Assembly: GCF_048773025.1 (NCBI RefSeq)
Contig: NC_133546.1
Coordinates: 86,123,816 to 86,187,815, forward strand
Source of the DNA: Camelus bactrianus
Lineage: Eukaryota; Chordata; Mammalia; Artiodactyla; Camelidae
Direction of reading: 5' to 3'
Length of the DNA stretch: 64,000 nt
Made by a program: the position numbers and the translations under genes. The notes beneath the pieces are model-generated. The model saw only the letters and a program-made list of their open reading frames with translations, was not told the origin of the DNA and did no database searches. Positions 47,784 to 60,712 of this stretch are shown here, piece after piece (within the stretch, counting starts at the first letter, position 1; each line of letters opens with the position of its first letter).

Positions 47784-50700
47784 GATGAACGAAAGTCTCT
47801 CCACATGCTCAGTTCTGAGATATAAGTGTGTTTGAAGCCGTCTTTAACCTAGCTTGTTGGGAACACAAAGTATCTTTTCACTTGCAAACTCCACTTCATG
47901 CATATATATGGGGAGGTACTAGCTCCAACTCGGTTTTACAGTGAAAACTGCAGGAAATTCATACCGGCACTAAGAAACAGACTGAGAAACCAGAGTAAAA
48001 GTTACTCCTGCAACCCCGTCCCTTTGTGCTAGATGAACGAACGTCTCTCCACATGTTCAATTCTGAGAGATAAGTGTGTGTGAAAGCCGTCCTTCACCTA
48101 GCTTGTTGGGAACACAAAGTTTCTTTTCAGTTGCAAACTCCACTCCATACATATATATGGGGAGGTACTAGTTCCAACTCGGTTTTACAGAGAAAATTGC
48201 AGGAACTTCAAACCGGCACTAGGAAACAGTCTGAGAGTCCAGAGTAAATGTTTCTCCTGCATCCCGTTTCCATTGTGCTAGATGAAAGAACGTCTCTCCA
48301 CATGCTCAGTTCTTAGAGATAAGTGTGTGTGAAAGCCGTCCTTCACCTAGCTTGTTGGGAACACAAAGTTTCTTTTCATTTGCAAACTCCACTCCATACA
48401 TATATATGGGGAGGTACTAGCTCCAAATCGGTTTTACAGTGAAAACTGCAAGAAATTCAAACTGGCACTAGGAAACAGACTGAGAAACCAGAGTAAAAGT
48501 TTTCCCTGCAACCCGTTCCCTTTGTGCTAGATGAACGAACTTCTCTCCACATGCTCAGTTCTGAGAGATAAGTGTGTGTGAAAGCCGTCCTATACCTAGC
48601 TTGTTGGGAACACAATGTTTCTTTTCAGTTGCAAACTCCAGACCATACATATATATGGGGAGGTTCTAACTCCAACTCGGTTTTACAGTGAAAACTGCAG
48701 GAACTTCAACCCGGCACTAGGAAACAGACTGAGTTACCAGAGTAAAAGTTTCTCCTGCAACCCGTTCCGTTTGTGCTAGATGAACGAAAGTCTCTCCACA
48801 TTCTCAGATCTGAGAGATAAGTATGTGTGAATGCCATCCTACACATAGCTTGTTGGGAAAACAAAGTTTCTTTTCACTTGCTAACTCCACTCCATACATA
48901 TATATGGGGAGGTACTAGCTCCAATTCAGTTTTACAGTGAAAACTGCAGGAAGTTCAAACCGGCACTAGGAAACAGACTGAGAAACCAGAGTAAAAGTTT
49001 CTCCTGCAACACGATCCCTTTGTGTTAGATGAACGAACGTCTCTCCACATGCTCAGTTCTGAGAGATAAGTGTGTGTGAAAGCCGTCCTTCACATAGCTT
49101 GTTGGGAACACAAAGTTTCTTTTCACTTGCAAACTCCAGTCCATACATATATATGGGAAGATACAAGCTCCAAATCGGTTTTACAGTGAAAACTGCAGGA
49201 AATTCAAACCGGCACTAGGAAACAGACTGAGAAACCAGAGTAAAAGTTTTCCCTGCAACCCGTTCCCTTTGTGCTAGATGAACGAACTTCTCTCCACATG
49301 CTCAGTTCTGAGAGATAAGTGTGTGTGAAAGACGTACTTCACCTAGCTTTTTGGGAACACAAAGTTTCTTTTCAGTTGCAAACTCAAATCCATACATATA
49401 TATGGGGAGGTACTAGCTCCAACTCGGTTTTACAGTGAAAACTGCAGGAACTTCAAAGCGGCACTAGTAAACAGACTGAGAAACCAGAGTAAAAGTTTCT
49501 CCTGCCTACCGTTCTCTTTGTGCTAGATGAAAGAACGTCTCTCCACATGCTCAGTTCTGAGAAATAAGTGTGTGTGAATGCCGTCCTTCTTCTAGCTTGT
49601 TGGGAACAAAAAGTTTCTTTTCACTTGCAAACTCCACTCCATATATATATATGGGGAGGTACTAGCTCCAACTCGGTTTTACAATGAAAACTGCAGGAAA
49701 TTCAAACAGGTACTAGGAAACAGACTGAGAAACCAGAGTAATAGTTTCTACTGCAACCCGTTCCCTTTGTGCTAGATGAACGAACGTCTCTCCACATGCT
49801 CAGTTCTGAGAGATAAGTGTGTGTGAAAGCCTTTCTTCAACTAGCTTGTTGGGAACACAAAGTTTCTTTTCAGTTGCAAACTCAAATCCATACATATATA
49901 TGGGGAGGTACTAGCTCCAACTCGGTTTTACAGAGCAAAATTCAGGATCTTCAAACCGGCACTAGGAAACAGTCTGAGAGACCAGAGTAAATGTTTCTCC
50001 TGCATCCCGTATCCATTGTGCTAGATGAAAGAACGTCTCTCCACATGCTCAGTTCTTAGAGATAAGTGTGTGTGAAAGCCGTCCTTCACCTAGCTTGTTG
50101 GGAACACAAAGTTTCTTTTCATTTGCAAACTCCACTCCATACATATATATGGGGAGGTACTAGCTCCAAATCGTTTTTACAGTGAAAACTGCAGGAACTT
50201 CAAACAGGCACTAGGAAACAGACTGAGAAACCAGAGTAAATGTTTCTCCTGCAACCCATTCCCTTTGTGCTAGATGAACGAACGTCTCTCCACATGCTCA
50301 TTTCTGAGAGATAATTTTGTGTGAAAGCCGTTCTTCACGTAACTTGTTGGGAACACAAAGTTTCCTTTCAGTTCCATCTCCACTCCATACATATATATGG
50401 GTATGTTCTAACTCGAAATCGGTTTTACAGTGAAAACTGCAGGAACTTCAAACCGGCACTAGGAAACAGACTGAGATACCTGAGAAATAGTTTCTCCTGC
50501 AACCCGTTCCCTTTGTGCTAGATGAAAGAAAGTCTCTCCACATGCTAATTTCTGAGAGATAAGTATGTGTGAAAGCCGTCCTTCACCTAGCTTGTTGGGA
50601 ACACAAAGTTTCTTTTCACTTCCAAACCCCACTACATAAATATATATGGGGAGGTACTAGCTCCAACTCGGTTTTACAGTGAAAACTGCAGGAACATCAA

Positions 50701-52508
50701 ACCGGCACTAGGAAACGGACTGAGAAACCGGAGTAAAAATTTCTCCTGCAACCCGTTCCCTTTGTGCTAGATGAAAGAAAGTCTCTCCACATGCTCAATT
50801 CTGAGAGATAAGTGTGTGTGAAAGCCGTCCTTCACCTAGCTTGTTGGGAACACAAAGTTTCTTTTCAGTTGCAAACTCCAATCCATACATATATATGGGG
50901 ATGTACTAGCTCAAACTCGGTTTTACAGTGAAAACTGCAGGAACTTCAAACCGGCACTAGGAAACAGTCTGAGAAACCAGAGTAAATGTTTCTCCTGCAT
51001 CCCGTTTCCATTGTGCTAGATGAAAGAACGTCTTTACACATGCTCAGTTCTTAGAGATAAGTGTGTGTGAAAGCCGTCCTTCACCTAGCTTGTTGGGAAC
51101 ACAAAGTTTCTTTTCACTTGCAAACTCCACTCCATACATATATATGGGGTGGTACTAGCTCCAAATCGTTTTTACAGTGAAAACTGCAGGAACTTCAAAC
51201 AGGCACTAGGAAACAGACTGAGAAACCAGAGTAAATGTTTCTCCTGCAACCCATTCCCTTTTTGCTAGATGAACGAACGTCTCTCCTCATGCTCAGTTCT
51301 GAGAGATAAGTGTGTGTGAAAGCCGTCCTTCACGTAACTTGTTGGGAACACAAAGTTTCCTTTCAGTTCCATCCCCACTCCATACATATATATGGGTATG
51401 TTCTAACTCGAACTCGGTTTTACAGTGAAAACTGCAGGAACTTCAAACCGGCACTAGGAAACAGACTGAGAAACCAGAGTAAAAGTTTCTCCTGCATCCC
51501 GTTCCCTTTGTGCTAGATGAAAGAACGTCTCTCCATATGCTCAGTTCTGAGAGATAATTGTGTGTGAAAGCCGTCCTTCACCTAGCTTGTTGGGAACACA
51601 AAGTTTGTTTAAGTTTCAAATTCCACTCCATACATATATATGGGTAGGTTCTAGCTCCAACTCGATTTTACAGTGAAAACTGCGGAACTTCAAACCGGCA
51701 CTAGGAAACAGACTGAGAAACCAGAGTAAAAGTTTCTACTTCAACCCGTTCCATTTGTGCTAGATGAACGAACGTCTCTCCACATGCTCAGTTCTGAGAG
51801 ATAAGTGTGTGTGAAAGCCTTTCTTCACATAGCTTGTTGGGAACACAAAGTTTCTTTTCACTTGCAAACTCCACTCCATACATATATATGAGGAGGTACT
51901 AGCTCCAACTCGGTTTTACAGTGAAAACTGCAGGAACTTCAATCCGGCACTAGGAAACAGACTGAGAAACCAGAGTAAAAGTTTCTCCTGCAACCCTTTC
52001 CCTTTTTGCTAGATTAACGAACGTCTCTCCACATGCTCAGTTCTGAGAGATAAGTGTGTGTGAAAGCCGTCCTTCACCTAGCTTGTTGGGAACACTAAGT
52101 TTCTTTTCAGTTGCAAACCCCAATCCATACATATATATGGGGAGGTACTAGCTCAAACTCGGTTTTACAATGAAAACTGCAGGAACTTCAAACCGGCACT
52201 AGGAAACAGACTGAGAAACCAGAGTAAAAGATTCTCCTGCATCCCGTTCCCTTTGTGCTGGATGAAAGAACATCTCTCCATATGCTCAGTTCTGAGAGAT
52301 AATTGAGTGTGAAAGCCGTCCTTCACCTAGCTTGTTGGGAACACAAAGTTTCTTTTAAGATGCAAATTCCACTCCATACATATATATGGGTAGGTTCTAG
52401 CTCCAACTCGGTTTTACAGTGAAAACTGCAGGAACTTAAACCGGCACTAGGAAACAGACTGAGAAACCTGAGTAAAAGTTTCTCCTGCAACTATTTCCCA
52501 TTGTGCTA
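47784..52508 (+). repeat. H-delimited superunit 3 (19 monomers, 4,725 bp)
   Basis: After H come a CATGTTCAATTCTG unit, a GTTTCCATTG-type unit, then m5, m6, an m8/m9 hybrid, m10 and m11 relatives (about 48532-49776). K units follow near 50271 and 51267, with J and I closing. The same total as superunit 1, but the content differs. Confidence 0.68.
49028..49276 (+). repeat. m8/m9 hybrid monomer
   Basis: Starts with the m8 marker TTAGATGAACG and GAGAGATAAG. It ends with the m9 marker GGGAAGATACAAG and TCCAAATCGG, and is followed by m10. The m9 marker GAGGGATAAG is absent. One monomer has been lost by a crossover between about 49074 and 49154. Confidence 0.8.
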
Positions 52509-55500
52509 GATGAACGAAAGTATCTCCACATGCTCAGTTCTGAGATATAAGTGTGTTTGAAGCCGTCTTTAACCTAGCTTGTTGGGAAAACAAAGTATCT
52601 TTTCACTTGCAAACTCCACTCCATGCATATATATGGGGAGGTACTAGCTCCAACTCGGTTTTACAGTGAAAACTGCAGGAAATTCATACCGGCACTAAGA
52701 AACAGACTGAGAAACCAGAGTAAAAGTTACTCCTGCAACCCCGTCCCTTTGTGCTAGATGAACGAACGTCTCTCCACATGTTCAATTCTGAGAGATAAGT
52801 GTGTGTGAAAGCCGTCCTTCACCTAGCTTGTTGGGAACACAAAGTTTCTTTTCAGTTGCAACCTCCACTCCATACATTTATATGGGGAGGTACTAGTTCC
52901 AACTCGGTTTTACAGAGAAAACTGCAGGAACTTCAAACCGGCACTAGGAAACAGTCTGAGAGTCCAGAGTAAATGTTTCTCCTGCATCCCGTTTCCATTG
53001 TGCTAGATGAAAGAACGTCTCTCCACATGCTCAGTTCTTAGAGATAAGTGTGTGTGAAAGCCGTCCTTCACCTAGCTTGTTGGGAACACAAAGTTTCTTT
53101 TCATTTGCAAACTCCACTCCATACATATATATGGGGAGGTACTAGCTCCTAATCGGTTTTACAGTGAAAACTGCAGGAAAATCAAACCGGCACTAGGAAA
53201 CAGACTGAGAAACCAGAGTAAAAGTTTCCCCTGCAACCCGTTCCCTTTGTGCTAGATGAACGAAGTTCTCTCCACATGCTCAGTTCTGAGAGATAATTGT
53301 GTGTGAAAGCCGTACTTCACCTAGCTTTTTGGGAACACAAAGTTTCTTTTCAGTTGCAAACTCCATTCCATACATATATATGGGTATGTTCTAACTCGAA
53401 CTCGGTTTTACAGTGAAAACTGCAGGAACTTCAAACCGGCACTAGTAAACAGACTGAGAAACCAGAGTAAAAGTTTCTCCTGCATACCTTTCCCTTTGTG
53501 CTAGATGAAAGAACGTCTCTAGACATGCTCAGTTCTGAGAAATAAGTGTGTGTGAATGCCGTCCTTCATCTAGCTTGTTGGGAACAAAAAGTTTCTTTTC
53601 ACTTGCAAACTCCACTCCATACATATATATGGGGAGGTAATAGCTCCAACTCGGTTTTACAATGAAAACTGCAGGAACTTCAAACAGGCACTAGGAAACA
53701 GACTGAGAATCCAGAGTAAAAGTTTCTACTGCAACCCGTTCCCTTTGTGCTAGATGAACGAACGTCTCTCCACATGCTCAGTTCTGAGAGATAAGTGTGT
53801 GTGAAAGCCTTTCTTCAACTAGCTTGTTGGGAACACAAAGTTTCTTTTCAGTTGCAAACTCAAATCCATACATATATATGGGGAGGTACTAGCTCCAACA
53901 CGGTTTTACAGAGAAAACTGCAGGAACTTCAAACCGGCACTAGGAAACAGTCTGAGAGACCAGAGTAAATGTTTCTCCTGCATCCCGTTTCCATTGTGCT
54001 AGATGAAAGAACGTCTCTCCACATGCTCAGTTCTTAGAGATAAGTGTGTGTGAAAGCCGTCCTTCACCTAGCTTGTTGGGAACACACAGTTTCTTTTCAT
54101 TTGCAAACTCCACTCCATACATATATATGGGGAGGTACTAGCTCCAAATCGTTTTTACAGTGAAAACTGCAGGAACTTCAAACAGGCACTAGGAAACAGA
54201 CTGAGAAACCAGAGTAAATGTTTCTCCTGCAACCCATTCCCTTTGTGCTAGATGAACGAACGTCTCTCCACATGCTCAGTTCTGAGAGATAATTGTGTGT
54301 GAAAGCCGTTCTTCACGTAACTTGTTGGGAACACAAAGTTTCCTTTCAGTTCCATCTCCACTCCATACATATATATGGGTATGTTCTAACTCGAACTCGG
54401 TTTTACAGTGAAAACTGCAGGAACTTCAAACCGGCACTAGGAAACAGAGTGAGATACCTGAGAAATAGTTTCTCCTGCAACCCGTTCCCTTTGTGCTAGA
54501 TGAAAGAAAGTCTCTCCACATGCTAATTTCTGAGAGATAAGTATGTGTGAAAGCCTTCCTTCACCTAGCTTGTTGGGAACACAAAGTTTCTTTTCACTTC
54601 CAAACCCAACTCCATACATATATATGGGGAGGTACTAGATCCAACTCGGTTTTACAGTGAAAACTGCAGGAACTTCAAACCGACACAAGGAAACGGACTG
54701 AGAAACCGGAGTAAAAATTTCTCCTGCAACCCTTTCCCTTTGTGCTAGATGAAAGAACGTCTCTCCACATGCTCAATTCTGAGAGATAAGTGTGTGTGAA
54801 AGCCGTCCTTCACCTAGCTTGTTGGGAACACAAAGTTTCTTTTCAGTTGCAAACTCAAATCCATATATATATATGGGGAGTTACTAGCTCCAACTCGGTT
54901 TTACAGTGAAAACTGCAGGAACTTCAAACCGGCACTAGGAAACAGTCTGAGAAACCAGAGTAAAAGTTTCTCCTGCATCCCGTTTCCATTGTGCTAGATG
55001 AAAGAACGTCTCTCCACATGCTCAGTTCTTAGAGATAAGTGTGTGTGAAAGCCGTCCTTCACCTAGCTTGTTGGGAACACAAAGATTCTTTTCACTTGCA
55101 AACTCCACTCCATACATATATATGGGGTGGTTCTAGCTCCAAATCGTTTTTACAGTGAAAACTGCAGGAACTTCAAACAGGCACTAGGAAACAGACTGAG
55201 AAACCAGAGAAAATGTTTCTCCTGCAACCCATTCCCTTTGTGCTAGATGAACGAACGTCTATCCTCATGCTCAGTTCTGAGAGATAATTGTGTGTGAAAG
55301 CCGTTCTTCACGTAACTTGTTGGGAACACAAAGTTTCCTTTCAGTTCCATCTCCACTCCATACATATATAAGGGTATGTTCTAACTCGAACTCGGTTTTA
55401 CAGTGAAAACTGAAGGAAATTCAAACCAGCACTAGGAAACAGACTGAGAAACCAGAGTAAAAGTTTCTCCTGCATCCCGTTCCCTTTGTGCTAGATGAAA

Positions 55501-56487
55501 GAACGTCTCTCCATATGCTCAGTTCTGAGAGATAATTGTGTGTGAAAGCCGTCCTTCACCTAGCTTGTTGGGAACACAAAGTTTCTTTTAAGTTTCAAAT
55601 TCCACTCCATACATATATATGGGTAGGTTCTAGCTCCAACTCGATTTTACAGTGAAAACTTCGGAACTTCAAACCGGCACTAGGAAACAGACTGAGAAAC
55701 CAGAGTAAAAGTTTCTACTGCAACCCGTTCCCTTTGTGCTAGATGAACGAACGTCTCTCCACATGCTCAGTTCTGAGAGATAAGTGTGTGTGAAAGCCTT
55801 TCTTCACCTAGCTTGTTGGGAACACAAAGTTTCTTTTCACTTGCAAACTCCACTCCATACATATATATGGGGAGGTACTAGCTCCAACTCGGTTTTACAG
55901 TGAAAACTGCAGGAACTTCAATCCGGCACTAGGAAACAGACTGAGAAACCAGAGTAAAAGTTTCTCCTGCAACCCATTCCCTTTGTGCTAGATGAACGAA
56001 CGTCTCTCCACATGCTCAGTTCTGAGAGATAAGTGTGTGTGAAAGCCGTACTTCACCTAGCTTGTTGGGAACACAAAGTTTCTTTTCAGTTGCAAACTCC
56101 AATCCATACATATATATGGGGAGGTACTAGCTCAAACTCGGTTTTACAATGAAAACTGCAGGAACTTCAAACCGGCACTAGGAAACAGACTGAGAAACCA
56201 GAGTAAAAGATTCTCCTGCATCCCGTTCCCTTTGTGCTAGATGAAAGAACGTCTCTCCATATGCTCAGTTCTGAGAGATAATTGAGTGTGAAAGCCGTCC
56301 TTCACCTAGCTTGTTGGGAACACAAAGTTTCTTTTAAGTTGCAAATTCCACTCCATACATATATATGGGTAGGTTCTAGCTCCAACTCGGTTTTACAGTG
56401 AAAACTGCAGGAACTTAAACCGGCACTAGGAAACAGACTGAGAATCCAGAGTAAAAGTTTCTCCTGCAACTAGTTCCCTTTGTGCTA
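52509..56487 (+). repeat. H-delimited superunit 4 (16 monomers, 3,979 bp)
   Basis: Order resembles superunit 3: H, CATGTTCAATTC unit, GTTTCCATTG unit, m10 and m11 relatives (about 53260-53750), a CCTTTCTTCAACTAG unit, another GTTTCCATTG unit, K (about 54250), a GCTAATTTCTG unit, a second K (about 55245), J and I. It lacks the m5-m9 insert of superunit 3. Confidence 0.7.
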
Positions 56488-59400
56488 GATGAACGAACGT
56501 CTCTCCACATGCTCAGTTCTGAGATATAAGTGTGTTTGAAGCCGTCTTTAACCTAGCTTGTTGGGAACACAAAGTATCTTTTCACTTGCAAACACCACTC
56601 CATGCATATATATGGGGAGGTACTAGCTCCAACTCGGTTTTACAGTGAAAACTGCAGGAAATTCATACCGGCACTAAGAAACAGACTGAGAAACCAGAGT
56701 AAAAGTTACACCTGCAACCCCGTCCCTTTGTGCTAGATGAACGAACGTCTCTCCACATGTTCAATTCTGAGAGATAAGTGTGTGTGAACGCCGTCCTTCA
56801 CCTAGCTTGTTGGGAACACAAAGTTTCTTTCCAGTGTTAAACTCCACTCCATAAATATATATGGGGAGGTACTAGTTCCAACTCGGTTTTACAGAGAAAA
56901 CTGCAGGAACTTCAAACCGGCACTAGGAAACAGTCTGAGAGTCCAGAGTAAATGTTTCTCCTGCATCCCGTTTCCATTGTGCTAGATGAAAGAACGTCTC
57001 TCCACATGCTCAGTTCTTAGAGATAATTGTGTGTGAAAGCCGTCCTTCACCTAGCTTGTTGGGAACACAAAGTTTCTTTTCATTTGCAAACTCCACTCCA
57101 TACATATATATGGGGAGGTACTAGCTCCAAATCGGTTTTACAGTGAAAACTGCAGGAAATTCAAACCGGCACTTGGAAACAGACTGAGAAACCAGAGTAT
57201 AAGTTTTCCCTGCAACCCGTTCCCTTTGTGCTAGATGAACGAAATTCTCTCCACATGCTCAGTTCTGAGAGATAAGTGTGTGTGAAAGCCGTACTTCACC
57301 TAGCTTTTTGGGAACACAAAGTTTCTTTTCAGTTGCAAAATCAAATCCATACATATATATGGGGAGGTACTAGCTCCAACTCGGTTTTACAGTGAAAACT
57401 GCAGGAACTTCAAAGCGGCACTAGTAAACAGACTGAGAAACCAGAGTAAAAGTTTCTACTGCAACCCGTTCCCTTTGTGCTAGATGAACGAACGTCTCTC
57501 CACATGCTCAGTTCTGAGAGATAAGTGTGTGTGAAAGCCTTCCTTCAACTAGCTTGTTGGGTACACAAAGATTCTTTTCAGTTGCAAACTCAAATCCATA
57601 CATATATATGGGGAGGTACTAGCTCCAACACGATTTTACAGAGAAAACTGCAGGAACTTCAAACCGGCACTAGGAAACAGTCTGAGAGACCAGAGTAAAT
57701 GTTTCTCCTGCATCCCGTTTCCATTGTGCTAGATGAAAGAAAGTCTCTCCACATGCTCAGTTCTTAGAGATAAGTGTGTGTGAAAGCCGTCCTTCACCTA
57801 GCTTGTTGGGAACACAAATTTCCTTTTCATTTGCAAACTCCACTCCATACATATATATGGGGAGGTACTATCTCCAAATCGTTTTTACAGTGAAAACTGC
57901 AGGAACTTCAAACAGGCACTAGGAAACAGACTGAGAAACCAGAGTAAATGTTTCTCCTGCAACCCATTCCCTTTGTGCTAGATGAACGAACGTCTCTCCA
58001 CATGCTCAGTTCTGAGAGATATTTGTGTGTGAAAGCCGTTCTTCACGTAACTTGTTGGGAACACAAAGTTTCCTTTCAGTTCCATCTCCACTCCATACAT
58101 ATATATGGGTATGTTCTAACTCGAACTCGGTTTTACAGTGAAAACTGCAGGAACTTCAAACCGGCACTAGGAAACAGACTGAGATACCTGAGAAATAGTT
58201 TCTCCTGCAACCCGTTCCCTTTGTGCTAGATGAAAGAAAGTCTCTCCACATGCTAATTTCTGAGAGATAAGTATGTGTGAAAGCCGTCCTTCACCTATCT
58301 TGTTGGGAACACAAAGTTTCTTTTCACTTCCAAACCCCACTCCATACATATATATGGGGAGGTACTAGCTCCAACTCTGTTTTACAGTGAAAACTGCAGG
58401 AACTTCAAACCGGCACTAGGAAACGGACTGAGAACCGGAGTAAAAATTTCTCCTGCAAACCGTTCCCTTTGTGCTAGATGAAAGAACGTCTCTCCACATG
58501 CACAATTCTGAGAGATAAGTGTGTGTGAAAGCCGCCCTTCACATAGCTTGTTGGGAACACAAAGTTTCTTTTCACTTCCAAACCCCACTCCATACATATA
58601 TATGGGGAGGTATTAGCTCCAACTCTGTTTTACAGTGAAAACTGCAGGAACTTCAAACCGGCACTAGGAAACGGACTGAGAAACCGGAGTAAAAATTTCT
58701 CCTGCAACCCGTTCCCTTTGTGATAGATGAAAGAACGTCTCTCCACATGCTCAATTCTGAGCGATAAGTGTGTGTGAAAGCCGCCCTTCACATAGCTTGT
58801 TGGGAACACAAAGTTTCTTTTCAGTTGCAAAATCCACTCCATACATATATAATGGGAGGTACTAGCTCCAACTCGGTTTTACAGTGAAATCTGCAGGAAC
58901 TTCAAACCGGCACTAGGAAACAGACTGAGAAACCAGAGTAAAAGTTTCTCCTGCAACCCGTTCCATTTGTGCTAGATGAACGAACGTCTCTCCACATGCT
59001 CAGATCTGAGAGATAAGTGTGTGTGAAAGCCGTCCTTCACCTAGCTTGTTTTGAACACAAAGTTTCTTTTCAGTTGCAAACTCCAATCCATACATATATA
59101 TGGGGATGTACTAGTTCAAACTCGGTTTTACAATGAAAACTGCAGGAACTTCAAACCGGCAATAGGAAACAGACTGAGAAACCAGAGTAAAAGTTTCTCC
59201 TGCATCCCGTTCCCTTTGTGCTAGTGAAAGAAAGTCTCTCCATATGCTCATTTCTGAGAGATAATTGTGTGTGAAAGCCGCCTTCACCTAGCTTGTTGGG
59301 AACACAAAGTTTCTTTTAAGTTGCAAATTACACTCCATACATATATATGGGTAGGTTCTAACTCCAACTCGGTTTTACAGTGAAAACTGCAGGAACTTCA

Positions 59401-60712
59401 AACCGGCACTAGGAAACAGACTGAGAAACCAGAGTAAAAGTTTCTCCTGCATCCCGTTTCCATTGTGCTAGATGAAAGAACGTCTCTTCAAATGCTCAGT
59501 TCTTAGAGATAAGTGTGTGTGAAAGCCGTCCTTCACCTAGCTTGTTGGGAACACAAAGTTTCTTTTCACTTGCAAACTCCACTCCATACATATATATGGG
59601 GTGGTACTAGCTCCAAATCGTTTTTACAGTGAAAACGGCAGGAACTTCAAACAGGCACGAGGAAACAGACTGAGAAACCAGAGTAAAAGTTTCTACTGCA
59701 ACCCGTTCCTTTGTGCTAGATGAACGAACGTCTCTCCTCATGCTCAGTTCTGAGAGATAAGTGTGTGTGAAAGCCGTTCTTCACGTAACTTGTTGGGAAC
59801 ACAAAGTTTCCTTTCAGTTCCATCTCCACTCCATACATATATATGGGTATGTTCTAACTCGAACTCGGTTTTACAGTGAAAACTGCAGGAACTTCAAACC
59901 GGCACTAGGAAACAGACTGAGAAACCAGAGTAAAAGTTTCTCCTGCATCCCGTTCCCTTTGTGCTAGATGAAACAACGTCTCTCCATATGCTCAGTTCTG
60001 AGAGATAATTGTGTGTGAAAGCCGTCCTTCACCTAGCTTGTTGGGAACACAAAGTTTCTTTTCACTTGCAAACTCCACTCCATACATATATATGGGGAGG
60101 TACTAGCTCCAACTCGGTTTTACAGTGAAAACTGCAGGAACTTCAAACCGGCACTAGGAAACAGTCTGTGAAACCAGAGTAAAAATTTCTCCTGCAACCC
60201 GTTCCATTTGAGGTAGATGAATGAAAGTCTCTCCACATGCTCAATTCTGAGAGATAAGTGTGTGTGAAAGCCGTCCTTCACCTATCTTGTTGGGAACACA
60301 AAGTTTCTTTTCAGTTGCAAACTCCACTCCATACATATATATGGGGAGGTTCTAGCTCCAACTCGGTTTTACAGTGAAAACTGCAGGAACTTCAATCCGG
60401 CACTAGGAAACAGACTGAGAAACCAGAGTAAAAGTTTCTCCTGCAACCCTTTCCCATTGTGCTAGATGAACGAACGTCTCTCCACATCCTCAGTTCTGAG
60501 AGATAAGTGTGTGTGAAAGCCGTCCTTCACCTAGCTTGTTGGGAACACAAAGTTTCATTTCAGTTGCAAATTCCACTCCATACATATATATGGGTAGGTT
60601 CTAGCTCCAACTCGGTTTTACAGTGAAAACTGCAGGAAATTAAACCGGCACTAGGAAACAGACTGAGAAACCAGAGTAAAAGTTTCTCCTGCAACTAGTT
60701 CCCTTTGTGCTA
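56488..60712 (+). repeat. H-delimited superunit 5 (17 monomers, 4,225 bp)
   Basis: Begins like superunit 4. The K unit near 57980 is followed by a GCTAATTTCTG unit (58239) and two consecutive near-identical units with CCAAACCCC or related heads and GGACTGAGAA(A)CCGGAG tails (about 58400-58740). A second K (about 59718) follows. The I unit is replaced before the final H by a unit with GATAAGTGTGTGTG. Confidence 0.65.

Noticed and set aside
48052-48065. Pol III B-box-like GTTCAATTC in the CATGTTCAATTCTG monomers (also about 52783, 56758, 60984 and 61977)
   Set aside because: It fits GWTCRANNC by chance variation, but no acceptable A box lies at the expected upstream distance and no tRNA- or SINE-like structure is present.
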